Of a stretch of 32,093 nt of DNA, positions 1 to 8,291 are shown in pieces; within the stretch, counting starts at the first letter, position 1, and every line of letters starts with the position of its first letter. The position numbers were made by a program, and so were the translations under genes. The stretch lies in the NCBI GenBank assembly GCA_903904815.1, contig CAIVDU010000009.1, positions 1 to 32,093 of the forward strand. Direction: 5' to 3'. A model generated the notes under the pieces. It ran no database searches and was not told the origin of the DNA. It saw nothing but the letters and a program-made list of their open reading frames with translations. The stretch is from an uncultured Armatimonadota bacterium. GTDB taxonomy: Bacteria; Armatimonadota; Fimbriimonadia; Fimbriimonadales; Fimbriimonadaceae.

Positions 1-182
1 AAGGGCGGCGGCTAGCGCTAACACCCAATTATCATGACCGAACTCGCAAATCTGAGGGGCGGCATTTGTTGCGGAATAGGTCCACGTATCTACGCTTGAT
101 GCCTTATTCATCGATTAGAGCTGAGGGTATTCGCTCATCAACCCAAGCAAAATCGAGCTTTTTTCAGATCGCCGACTTTAAG

Positions 183-218
183 TAGACATATGTATCCCAT
201 AATAGACACATGTCTCCC
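183..218. promoter_or_regulatory. Tandem 16-bp direct repeats, putative operator
   Basis: Two copies of TAGACAYATGTMTCCC (183-198 and 203-218) match at 14 of 16 positions and lie exactly 20 bp apart, two helical turns. The core of each is a short dyad, AGACA-NN-TGTMT. A CATAAT hexamer resembling a -10 box lies at the junction. The second copy covers the ATG at 210, so a bound protein would block both promoter and start. The downstream gene pair includes an SRAP family DNA-damage protein, so a LexA-type operator is a reasonable guess; the ACATATGT core loosely resembles Gram-positive SOS boxes. No LexA gene is in the window to test against. Confidence 0.45.
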
Positions 219-467
219 GATGAACAGGTCCTCGACGTTCTGAAGTTCATGGCCGATCACACCGTTGGTCGCCCACTCATTCACGGTGAAATCGCTAGCA
301 CCTATAACCGATGGAGCAGCATGGAGCCCACGGAGAAGGAGCGTTTATGGTCTCGATGCCGTCGCCGATTTGCCGCTGCCCAGCCCACGCTTGCCCAAAA
401 GGACCGAATCCGGGACGCCGATGAATGCGTTCACCTCGTGCTCCGACAGTCCCTGACCGTGAATTAG
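210..467 (+). CDS. Hypothetical 85-aa protein upstream of SRAP gene
   Basis: I do not recognise this family. The product is small, charged and mostly predicted helical, with no signal peptide, membrane segment or metal-binding motif. Arginine- and aspartate-rich stretches in its second half would suit a nucleic-acid or protein-binding role, but that is only inference. The ATG at 210 has no Shine-Dalgarno sequence and sits about 7 bp beyond a CATAAT hexamer, so translation may be leaderless or may begin at a later ATG (249). It ends 27 bp before the SRAP gene on the same strand, so the two are probably co-transcribed under the repeat pair at 183-218. Confidence 0.5.
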   Translation: MSPDEQVLDVLKFMADHTVGRPLIHGEIASTYNRWSSMEPTEKERLWSRCRRRFAAAQPTLAQKDRIRDADECVHLVLRQSLTVN

Positions 468-494
468 TCGTCGTCCGTGGGGTAAGCAGGCGAT

Positions 495-1112
495 ATGTGC
501 GCCACCGACTTCCTCAAGACGAGCGCCGAATACGACTTAGAATTCGATGACGACCTCCTTACGATCCCCATCACGGATCGTTGGAACTATCCGATGCGGC
601 CCCGGGAGATGATCGGCCGATCAAAGGATGGCGAGGTACGGATGACCATGGCCCACTGGGGTCTCGTTCCCTTCTGGGCCACCAGCAAGACATTCGGACG
701 CAAGTGCTACAACGCCCGAGACGACTCGCTCGCCCAAGGCAAGCCGGCGTTCAGGGAGGCATTCAAACACCGACGATGCCTCATGGTCTCAACCGGCTTT
801 ATCGAGTATGCGGACCGTATCGAGGGGAGTCCGGCAACCGAAGTCGCGTTCAAGGACGGCAGACTGATCGTCTACGCTGGTCTCTACGAGATCTGGGGTG
901 AAGAGAAATACACCTCTTGTACGATGATCACGACCGAACCGAACGAGGCCATCGACCCAGTCCACTCTCGCATGCCAGCAATACTTCGCCCGGACGAGTA
1001 CCAGATCTGGTTGAATCCGAAATCCGACCGGGACGAGTTGCTGACCCTCCTCAGGCCCTATGCGGGCGACGATATGATCGTGCACGCCGCCGCATTGCCG
1101 GCCAGAAAGTAG
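495..1112 (+). CDS. SOS response-associated peptidase family protein (SRAP, YedK/HMCES-like)
   Basis: SRAP proteins crosslink covalently to abasic sites in single-stranded DNA through the amino-terminal cysteine exposed by removal of Met1, protecting stalled replication forks. The 205-aa length is usual. The catalytic set is visible: Cys2 directly after the initiator Met, Asn73 in a YNARDD segment (family NARxE), Glu104 in GFIEY (family FYEW), and His157 in VHSRMPAIL (family HDRMPVIL). Several of these segments are divergent: MCAT instead of MCGR, and IEY instead of YEW. The fold landmarks HWGLVPFW (54-61) and HRRCLMVSTGFIEY (92-105) are clear. The preceding small gene and shared upstream repeats suggest damage-inducible expression. 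Confidence 0.93.
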   Translation: MCATDFLKTSAEYDLEFDDDLLTIPITDRWNYPMRPREMIGRSKDGEVRMTMAHWGLVPFWATSKTFGRKCYNARDDSLAQGKPAFREAFKHRRCLMVSTGFIEYADRIEGSPATEVAFKDGRLIVYAGLYEIWGEEKYTSCTMITTEPNEAIDPVHSRMPAILRPDEYQIWLNPKSDRDELLTLLRPYAGDDMIVHAAALPARK

Positions 1113-1459
1113 ATCAGCAGATGGTACTAAGCAACGTCAATTCAGCGTCTGGTGGTGAGACACGTCTAAAATCTCGTTCATCTGGATGATCCCTTGGGCT
1201 TTTTAACACCTTCCAAGTTGCTGAGCTTTGCCAACGAGAAGGGCCAACAAGGCCGCGACGGGTCGGACAGCCTGCCGGGAAGGGTCAAGACGCAGATCAC
1301 CTGGGGTTGGATCCTTACCGGATCGCCGGATGGACCTTTGCCAAGACTCTCGGATGGGATTGGGGAAACGAGATGTTTCAGTTCTTCGATAGAGTGCTTA
1401 ACACCTTCGAGCCGTAGAGCAACTGGAGTACCGATCAAGTGCGTCGACTCGGGAGCCAA
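1113..1459. other. Intergenic stretch between convergent SRAP and thrB genes
   Basis: This 347-bp stretch separates two converging genes. No open frame here looks coding: the candidates on both strands show no family similarity and have biased, low-information composition. A TTAACACCTTC string occurs twice (around 1203 and 1397), flanked by partly similar sequence, hinting at an old short duplication. I see no clear U-tract terminator. Confidence 0.4.
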
Positions 1460-2377
1460 CTACATCGGAAGACGACCGATATGGACGCCCTGGTCGGTCG
1501 CATCGAGAATCCAATACCGAGAGCTCAGCCCCACGGATGTGAAGGAATTCTTCATTGCCCGACCAATTCGGTCGTAGCCTTCTCGCGCGAACGCGATCAT
1601 GCCGGGCCCTGCGCCACTGAGGCTCACACATATGGCTCCCGCATCTCGAGCCGCCGTACGGGCTTCTAGAGCACCTGGAATTGCGTGCAGCCGATATGGC
1701 TCATGAATGCGATCGTTCATCGCCTTAGCCAGGAGGTCGTCATCGCCGCCGCGCAGAGCCTCAGCCACGAGCATCGCTCGGCCAATGTTGTAGATTGCGT
1801 CCGCTTTGCTGTAACTGTCGGGGAGTGCCGCCCGCGCCTGACTTGTCAAATAGGCAAAATCGGGCACACATACCACCGTCTTCATCGGTACGTGGGGAAC
1901 CCTCTGAGTCAGGACTCCGCACTCATCTGGAACGACGATGACAAACCCACCCAAAAGTGCGGGCGCCACGTTGTCGCCATGCCCTTCTACCGCCACTGCT
2001 CGAGCAAGCACCCTTTCCCGATCAAGGTCGCTCGGATCAGCGCCAGCAAGGGTCCGCTTCACCGACTCCGCGAACAAGACTCCCGCAAGCACCGCGGTGG
2101 AACTGGAGCCCAACCCGCTTGCAACGGGGATGGTGTTGTGACAAACGATCTTGAAAGCCTTAGGCATCGATTCGCCAAGCTCTTCCGCCATGATCGAGGG
2201 GATCAGGTTCGTCGCATCGGTGGGAAGTCCCTGGGACCCTTCGCCATGCGACTCTACTTCGATCCCGTCGCCACCGTAATGGAGCTCGAAAGTATTCCAG
2301 AGATCGAGTGCCAAGCCCATGCAGTCAAAACCGGGGCCCAGGTTGGCGGTCGTCGCCGGGATTCGTACGCGGATCAT
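1460..2377 (-). CDS. thrB: Homoserine kinase
   Basis: Phosphorylates L-homoserine to O-phospho-L-homoserine with ATP, the step before threonine synthase, in the cytoplasm. The 305-aa product starts with the family's VRIPATTANLGPGFDCMG segment (residues 4-21). The GHMP-kinase ATP loop is IPVASGLGSSS at 83-93, and the C-terminal GHMP glycine motif (SLSGAGPGMIAFA) is present. The ATG at 2377 is preceded by AAAGGAG at good spacing, which fixes the start. It lies 42 bp downstream of thrC in the same direction, giving the order cyclase-thrC-thrB. Nothing is missing compared with family members. Confidence 0.95.
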   Translation of the reverse strand: MIRVRIPATTANLGPGFDCMGLALDLWNTFELHYGGDGIEVESHGEGSQGLPTDATNLIPSIMAEELGESMPKAFKIVCHNTIPVASGLGSSSTAVLAGVLFAESVKRTLAGADPSDLDRERVLARAVAVEGHGDNVAPALLGGFVIVVPDECGVLTQRVPHVPMKTVVCVPDFAYLTSQARAALPDSYSKADAIYNIGRAMLVAEALRGGDDDLLAKAMNDRIHEPYRLHAIPGALEARTAARDAGAICVSLSGAGPGMIAFAREGYDRIGRAMKNSFTSVGLSSRYWILDATDQGVHIGRLPM

Positions 2378-2419
2378 CGAACCGCTCCTTTGAGTCTGCT
2401 CATCACAACTTGCAGGGTA

Positions 2420-3487
2420 TCAGACATTGAGCGCCTTCAATAGGGCGTCAGTATCCGCCGCGATGCGCAGCGGCGCGGGCGCATTCAGCACCGCCGAGTC
2501 AGGATCTTTCAGACCATGGCCAGTAAGGATCGCCACGAACCGCTTCCCTTCCGGTTTAACCACTCCATTCTCTATGGCCTTCTTCAAACCGGCAAGGCCC
2601 GCCGCCGACGAGGGTTCGCAGAAGACACCCTCCGTGCGCGCAACAAGCCGGTAAGCATCAAAGATCTGTTCATCCGTCACCGAATCGATGTTGCCGCAAG
2701 AATCTTTGAGCGCGTCCAGGGCCTGCTGCCACCGGGCCGGATTTCCGATTCGTATTGCCGTTGCCGCCGTCTCCGGATGATCTACTCGCTTGCCAGTGAC
2801 AATCGGGGCAGCTCCAGCCGCCTGGGCTCCCAAGACCTGGGGACGCTTCGTGATGTCTCCCGCTTCGAAAGCTTCGTTGAAGCCAAGCCAGTAGGCGCTG
2901 ATATTGCCCGCGTTGCCGACTGGAAGACAGAGCCAGTCTGGAGCATCGCCAAGGGCTTCGGAAATCTCCCAGGCTGCGGTCTTCTGCCCCTGGAGACGAG
3001 CTGGGTTCACCGAGTTTACGAGGGCGATGGTTGAACGGTCGGCGACTTCACGAACCATTCTCAGTCCGTCGTCGAAAGAGCCTTCAATGGCAATGACGTG
3101 AGCGCCATAGGCGATCGCGCCCGCAAGCTTTCCGAGCGCGATTTTGCCATCGGGCACCAACACCGCGCAGGTCAGACCTGCCCGAGCGGCGTAGGCCGCG
3201 GCAGAAGCCGCCGTATTTCCCGTACTTGCGCAAATGACCGCTTTAGCGCCGTCGGCGACGGCTTGGGTGATGGCGGTCGTCATTCCCCGATCCTTGAACG
3301 ACCCCGTTGGATTGAGTCCTTCGTATTTCAGAAAGAGTTCAAATCCTCCGCCAAAGGCCCCGGCCAGCCGAGGAGCGGGAATGAGTGGCGTGTTGCCCTC
3401 GCAAAGGCTCACTGGTTCAACGGACCTGGAGATGTCCATTCGGTGACCGTACCGATGGATCAGCCCGAGGTAGTGGCCAGAACTCAC
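2420..3487 (-). CDS. thrC: Threonine synthase
   Basis: PLP-dependent lyase converting O-phosphohomoserine to threonine. I place the start at GTG 3487 (355 aa): the codon follows GGGAGCAGGAGC, and the protein then begins with the family-like GLIHRYGHRM. The open frame reaches 3619, but that extension lies inside the cyclase gene and does not resemble threonine synthase. Lys65 in NPTGSFKDRG is the PLP-binding lysine; EGNTPLIPAPRL precedes it, and a glycine-rich phosphate loop (PVGNAGNISAYW) follows in the second half. The GTG start overlaps the cyclase TGA by 4 bp (GTGA), so translation is probably coupled to the upstream gene. Confidence 0.95.
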   Translation of the reverse strand: MSSGHYLGLIHRYGHRMDISRSVEPVSLCEGNTPLIPAPRLAGAFGGGFELFLKYEGLNPTGSFKDRGMTTAITQAVADGAKAVICASTGNTAASAAAYAARAGLTCAVLVPDGKIALGKLAGAIAYGAHVIAIEGSFDDGLRMVREVADRSTIALVNSVNPARLQGQKTAAWEISEALGDAPDWLCLPVGNAGNISAYWLGFNEAFEAGDITKRPQVLGAQAAGAAPIVTGKRVDHPETAATAIRIGNPARWQQALDALKDSCGNIDSVTDEQIFDAYRLVARTEGVFCEPSSAAGLAGLKKAIENGVVKPEGKRFVAILTGHGLKDPDSAVLNAPAPLRIAADTDALLKALNV

Positions 3488-5700
3488 GCTCCTGCTCCCG
3501 GAAACCGGTCCGCGACTCGCACGCAGTCTCGGCCATCGCGTTTGGCACGATACAATGCACGATCCGCTTCTTGGATCAACTCCGCCTTTGTCATTTCTCC
3601 TGGAATGTACTCGGCGCAACCAAAGCTTGCAGTCACTTTCTCCTCACCAAAGAACGCTTCGTTTAGTTTATTTCGCATTCTTTCGGCAAGATACGCTGCA
3701 TCTGCGGCACGACTATCGGGAAGCAAAACGGCGAATTCCTCTCCCCCGTACCTAGCCACGAAGTCCGAGGCCCTGGCGGAAGCGGCCAAGACCCCGGCAA
3801 GTTCCCTCAGGACTAAGTCTCCAGCCGGATGACCATATCGATCATTGTAACTTTTAAACCGGTCGACATCCACCATGATTAAGGCCAAGGGCCGTCCCGT
3901 CCGGTCAGATCTCGAAACCTCTTCGGTGAGACGATCTTGTAGCGATCGGTGATTATGAAGGCCGGTGAGACCGTCACGAGTTGCCAGCGTAGCGAGCCGC
4001 TCATTTAAGGATTCCAGTTCGTTCTGTCGCCTTTGGAGCTCGATTTGAGCATCGTTAAGAGATCGCATCTGAAGTTGCAATCGTTCTTCCGTGAGCTTTT
4101 GAGGGGTCACGTCGCGAGTCGTCGCGAGGACCTGAAGCGGATTGCCATCGGCGTCCTGCTGAAACACCACGAATCGAGTGGACACCCAACGGTATGCGCC
4201 GCCCGCCGACAGGAGCCGGTAGGTGAACTCACCCGCTTCGTCGCCACGAATCTTGGGAGACTGAAAAACCTTTAGCAGAGAACGGTCATCCGGGTGCACG
4301 AGCTTGAAGTAGCCTTCCGACCCGAGATCGGAAACCTCTTTGGCCGTGTACCCGAGATCCCGAAGGGGCTCACGGTTTACGTAGGCCGTGCGGTCTTGCA
4401 AGAGATCGTAAATGAAGACCCAGTCGGGGGTTGAAGTGGTGATTCTTTGAGTGAAGAGTTCACTTTCTCGAAGCCGCTCTTCCGACAGCTTACGATCCGT
4501 GATATCTGCGCGGGTAATTGCGATTCCGCCAGGGATTGGCACGACCTGCTCGTGAACCCAGTGAGCCCGTCCTTCCGCATCCCCGGAAAGAAACTCCATG
4601 TCAAGCGGCACATTTGTCTCAGCAACCCCGACATAGCGGTTCATGGTCCCGTCTAGCTCAAACCGAGGCAGCACCTCGCTGAGTGTCCTTCCGAGCACTT
4701 GACTTCGCTGTAGATTCAGCATGCGCTCTGCGTTCTGGTTGAGCTCGAGGATTTCGAAGTCGACGATCTTCAATCCATCTCGAACGCTGCGAAAGAGCAG
4801 AATTGCATCGAAGCTCGCTTCCACCGCCGCCCGGAACTGGGCTTCCGCTTCTTGCAGGGTTTGGGCAGCATTGACGCCTTCCGTTACGTCCTGAGCTGTT
4901 CCTAGCAGGTGAACGTTCCCATCGACATCTCGCCATGGCTTCGCGTGACCCATCACATACCGCGATTCACCATCGGGGCGCACCACGCGGTACTCGACGT
5001 GAACGGCGACTTCTTTGTGAACGGCATCGCGTAGCGACTGTGTGAGTTCTTGAACATCCTCCGGGTGAATTCTCCTGAGAATCTCCTGGTAGTGGAGTTC
5101 ACTCAAGTCCTCCGGAATGCCAAGGATGCCCAGCATTTGCCGGGTCAACCACATCTTCCCGGAGGTATCCGCTTCCCATGATCCGACGTTGGCAAGGGCT
5201 TGAGCCTCGCTCAGGTGCGCCTCGGTGCGGCTATAGGCCGACTGAGTGGTCCTCAAATCAGTAATGTCGGTGTAAGCGCCAACCAAAAATCGAGGAACCT
5301 GGTCTTGATCAGAAATGACCTTGGCTCGGGCTTGCAGGTAGTGAAACTTCCCATCCGCGTGCTGGACTCGATGCTCGAACTCGAATTCGCTAACGCCTCC
5401 ATGTTCGATCGCTTCAAGGAGACCGAGTCGCACCTGGAGAATCAGCGAGGCTCTATCGGCCTTTGGAAGCCGTTTCAGGAAGATGCGTATACTGCCGTCA
5501 AGAGACCCCGCTTCCAATCCCAGGAATTGAGACAACTGGAAAGTAGAGGTGACAACCGAGTCCCGCAAGTCGACACACCAAAGGGCTTGGCGCCCCACTT
5601 GAAGCGCGATCGACCACAGACCTGGGGCAAGTTCCCCAATCTCGGCGGTTGCCTCTCCATTGTGAAGGAGACGTCCTTTGTGTTCTTGCGGCGGGGTCAT
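3484..5700 (-). CDS. Four-PAS GGDEF diguanylate cyclase
   Basis: Predicted cytoplasmic sensor that makes cyclic di-GMP from two GTP. No transmembrane segment is visible. Four PAS/PAC units occupy roughly residues 30-155, 160-290, 295-415 and 420-545; PAC endings such as GTAQDVT and ATTRDVT mark the boundaries. A coiled-coil linker of about 35 residues rich in Glu, Leu and Gln leads to the GGDEF domain (about 580-735). The active-site motif is GGEEF at 652-656, a catalytically competent variant. RASD at 643-646 is a canonical inhibitory I-site five residues before it, so product feedback is expected. No EAL domain is fused. The gene ends in a 4-bp overlap with thrC. The ATG at 5700 has only a weak AAGG ahead of it, so the start is less certain. 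Confidence 0.92.
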   Translation of the reverse strand: MTPPQEHKGRLLHNGEATAEIGELAPGLWSIALQVGRQALWCVDLRDSVVTSTFQLSQFLGLEAGSLDGSIRIFLKRLPKADRASLILQVRLGLLEAIEHGGVSEFEFEHRVQHADGKFHYLQARAKVISDQDQVPRFLVGAYTDITDLRTTQSAYSRTEAHLSEAQALANVGSWEADTSGKMWLTRQMLGILGIPEDLSELHYQEILRRIHPEDVQELTQSLRDAVHKEVAVHVEYRVVRPDGESRYVMGHAKPWRDVDGNVHLLGTAQDVTEGVNAAQTLQEAEAQFRAAVEASFDAILLFRSVRDGLKIVDFEILELNQNAERMLNLQRSQVLGRTLSEVLPRFELDGTMNRYVGVAETNVPLDMEFLSGDAEGRAHWVHEQVVPIPGGIAITRADITDRKLSEERLRESELFTQRITTSTPDWVFIYDLLQDRTAYVNREPLRDLGYTAKEVSDLGSEGYFKLVHPDDRSLLKVFQSPKIRGDEAGEFTYRLLSAGGAYRWVSTRFVVFQQDADGNPLQVLATTRDVTPQKLTEERLQLQMRSLNDAQIELQRRQNELESLNERLATLATRDGLTGLHNHRSLQDRLTEEVSRSDRTGRPLALIMVDVDRFKSYNDRYGHPAGDLVLRELAGVLAASARASDFVARYGGEEFAVLLPDSRAADAAYLAERMRNKLNEAFFGEEKVTASFGCAEYIPGEMTKAELIQEADRALYRAKRDGRDCVRVADRFPGAGA

Positions 5701-5888
5701 CCTTGAGGTGCGGCACGAAACCCGATTACAGGTCTGACACAGCCGTCAGGACGAGCCCGCGCGATCCACCCGAATCAGACTTACTTAATCGGTATAGCTC
5801 TGATTCGTCGCCCAAACCTATCCTAATGCGAGAAGGGTTTTGGAGCACCGCCGAATGAACTTACACGACCGCAAGTTTCGTTGCCGAG

Positions 5889-8183
5889 CTATTCTTGCAC
5901 ATCATCGTCGATTGTCCCAACCTCGTATTTGGGCGCCTTACCAAACATTGCATCCACTTCTAGTGGATTTACGAGGACATCGCGCGGTCTTGGGCCATCT
6001 CGAGGCCCAACGACTGCCCGCTCCTCCATCATGTCTAGCAGGCGGGAAGCCCTTTGAAATCCGATAGAAAACTTCCGCTGAAGCATGGACGTCGACGCCT
6101 GACCTCGGTCAACAACCCATCGGACGGCATCCTCCCAAAGCGGATCGACTTCTTCTCCGAAGTCGCCCCCTTCCCGATCTTTGTCGTGAACCGCATCTTC
6201 GACCGGATTGAGAACGTAGGCCGGTTTCTCCTGCGCACGCCAGAACTGACACACCGCCTCAATCTCTTTCTCACTCACATAGCAGCCCTGCACCCGCAAT
6301 GGCTTGATCGCATCAATCGGCTTGAACAACATGTCTCCCTTTCCAATCAACGCTTCAGCGCCTTTAAGGTCGAGAATGGTTCGAGAATCGATGTAGGAGG
6401 CAACACTGAAGGCGATGCGAGAAGGGATGTTGGCCTTGATGAGGCCGGTAATCACGTCGACGCTGGGCCGCTGCGTAGCGATCACGAGGTGGATGCCCAC
6501 CGCTCGCGCAAGTTGTGCAAGTCTGACGATGATCGTCTCGACTTCTGCGCCGCACTGAATCATGAGGTCGGCTAACTCATCGATAATCACCACGATGTAG
6601 GGCATCTTGTCCTGGAAACTCGCCTTGGCATTCCAGCCATCGATGTTCCGAACCCCCTGTTCGCTATAGAGATCGTACCGGCGGTCCATCTCGCGCCAGA
6701 CGGCTCGCAGCACCCCAGCCGCTTCCTTGACGTCCTTGATAACCGGGCACATGAGGTGAGGGATGTGATCGAAAAGAGTCAACTCGACTCGCTTAGGGTC
6801 GATCATGACCAACCGGACGTCCTTCGGGGTGTTGCGCATAAGCAACGAGGTGATCAACGTCGCCAGGCCGATCGACTTTCCAGAATTGGTTGCGCCACCG
6901 ATCAAAAGGTGGGGCATTTTGGTGAGGTCCGCATATTTCGGAACGCCCGAGACATCCTTGCCCAGGGCCACGCAGAGTCGCGACGGGTGATTTCTGAACG
7001 AGGGCTCGTCGCAGAGCTCTCGCAAAGTCACCATCAACGGAGTCGCGTTGGGAACCTCGACCCCGATGGCCGCCTTGCCCGGGATCGGCGCTTCCACGCG
7101 CACCTGACTGGCCGCCAGTTCCATGGCGATGTTGTCCGCGAGCGCGGTAATGCGGTTGACACGAACGCCAGGACCCAACTGAATCTCGTAGCGGGTAACC
7201 GTCGGCCCGTTGGCGACCTCCACAACCGTGGCGTCGATTCCAAACTGCTCAAGCGTGCCTTCCAAGGTCTCGATGTTCTTTTGCATCTCCGACTGGCTTC
7301 GCTTCGGCTGCATGAGAGCTTCGGCCAGAAGGTTGTTCGGAGGGAGCTGATAGCCCTCTTTGGGGATAGGCAGATCGGCGCTTAGGGTAGGTTCGGACAC
7401 CACCGCCTGCGTCTCCCTCACCGCGGCGGCACGGGTCTTTCGGGGGTCCACGGCCACTTCAGGTTCCGGTTTAACGCCCTTCTGCTTTGGAACTGCCGTT
7501 TCCGAGTCGTAATCGGAATCCGCGACGACGACCGCCTTCTTCAACGGGCGAATCCGATCCTCGTCGGACTGGCGTCGAAGGGGCTTCTCATCGGAAACGC
7601 CTTCTTCAATTGCATCCCGGCGTCGGGGGCGATCGAGTGTTCGTCGTCCGACTGCTACCGTCGCGTCCCGGGTAGTTGCCAGGATCGACCGAATGGGAAC
7701 ATCCACGCTCAAAACCACACCGACCAATCCGATAGCCGCGATGCCGATCGACTTGCCGGCTCCGAACAGCGCATCTAATCCGTAGGCAAGCAATCCGCCC
7801 ACATAACCACCGCTCTGCGAAACAATCGCCGGATCAAGATAGTCTCCCCGTACCGAGCGAGCAAGCGCAGCCAGAATAGCCAGAAAAACGAGGCTGAGTC
7901 CCCATACAAGGTGAGTCACGACCAGACCTCTCCCCCGGATCAACGTCACTCCCACCGCACTCAGCAGCACAGGAACGACCCAGGCGCCATGCCCAAAAAT
8001 GGCGTGAAATACGAAGTCGAGCTGATGCCCAACGAATCCGGAGTTTGCCGTCGCTAGACCAACCACGACCAACAGAGCAGTCGCGATCAGAAGTAGTCCT
8101 GCGATATCGAACGGCCTGTGCGACGGGGTGGTAGCTCCCGATCGTCCACGCGCCGTTCCAGGCGTGCGTGTGCTGACCTTCAT
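5889..8183 (-). CDS. ftsK: FtsK/SpoIIIE-type DNA translocase
   Basis: Septal motor that pumps chromosome termini during division and activates dimer resolution. The 764-aa length is that of the shorter FtsK/SpoIIIE class. Four hydrophobic segments lie between residues 28 and 165. A charged, Pro/Lys-rich linker (about 170-280) follows. The alpha/beta motor carries Walker A GGATNSGKS at 429-437 and Walker B VVIIDELADLM at 531-541, with the RLAQLARAVGIHLVIATQRPS segment after it. The C-terminal winged-helix gamma domain (about 690-750, WVVDRGQASTSMLQRKF) reads KOPS/SRS-type sites. A possible extended -10 promoter lies upstream at 8224-8232. The 188-bp gap to the cyclase suggests a separate unit. 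Confidence 0.95.
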   Translation of the reverse strand: MKVSTRTPGTARGRSGATTPSHRPFDIAGLLLIATALLVVVGLATANSGFVGHQLDFVFHAIFGHGAWVVPVLLSAVGVTLIRGRGLVVTHLVWGLSLVFLAILAALARSVRGDYLDPAIVSQSGGYVGGLLAYGLDALFGAGKSIGIAAIGLVGVVLSVDVPIRSILATTRDATVAVGRRTLDRPRRRDAIEEGVSDEKPLRRQSDEDRIRPLKKAVVVADSDYDSETAVPKQKGVKPEPEVAVDPRKTRAAAVRETQAVVSEPTLSADLPIPKEGYQLPPNNLLAEALMQPKRSQSEMQKNIETLEGTLEQFGIDATVVEVANGPTVTRYEIQLGPGVRVNRITALADNIAMELAASQVRVEAPIPGKAAIGVEVPNATPLMVTLRELCDEPSFRNHPSRLCVALGKDVSGVPKYADLTKMPHLLIGGATNSGKSIGLATLITSLLMRNTPKDVRLVMIDPKRVELTLFDHIPHLMCPVIKDVKEAAGVLRAVWREMDRRYDLYSEQGVRNIDGWNAKASFQDKMPYIVVIIDELADLMIQCGAEVETIIVRLAQLARAVGIHLVIATQRPSVDVITGLIKANIPSRIAFSVASYIDSRTILDLKGAEALIGKGDMLFKPIDAIKPLRVQGCYVSEKEIEAVCQFWRAQEKPAYVLNPVEDAVHDKDREGGDFGEEVDPLWEDAVRWVVDRGQASTSMLQRKFSIGFQRASRLLDMMEERAVVGPRDGPRPRDVLVNPLEVDAMFGKAPKYEVGTIDDDVQE

Positions 8184-8223
8184 CCTTAAAATTGCCTTTA
8201 AGCCAATCCTTGGCTCACAGGCA

Positions 8224-8232
8224 AGTATAACA
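8224..8232 (-). promoter_or_regulatory. Possible extended -10 promoter for ftsK
   Basis: Read on the minus strand, TGT followed by TATACT forms an extended -10 element about 40 bp before the ftsK ATG. No good -35 hexamer stands at 17 bp, which is common for extended -10 promoters. A CTTAAA/TTTAAG dyad lies between this site and the start codon. Confidence 0.35.
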
Positions 8233-8291
8233 GGGGAAATAGGGAAATCGGCGAATTGAGGCAGAAAGACCGAACCGCCGATCCCTCTGGA

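Noticed and set aside
1178-1459. Minus-strand 93-codon frame starting with TTG directly after the thrB stop
   Set aside because: Low-information sequence without family resemblance in a gap between convergent genes; adjacency to the stop is the only support.
3098-3832. Long plus-strand frame opposite thrC and the cyclase
   Set aside because: It is antisense to two strongly supported genes and its translation has no family features.
6756-7385. Plus-strand frame of 209 codons opposite ftsK
   Set aside because: It mirrors the codon bias of ftsK, and the protein is implausibly rich in Arg, His and Asp.
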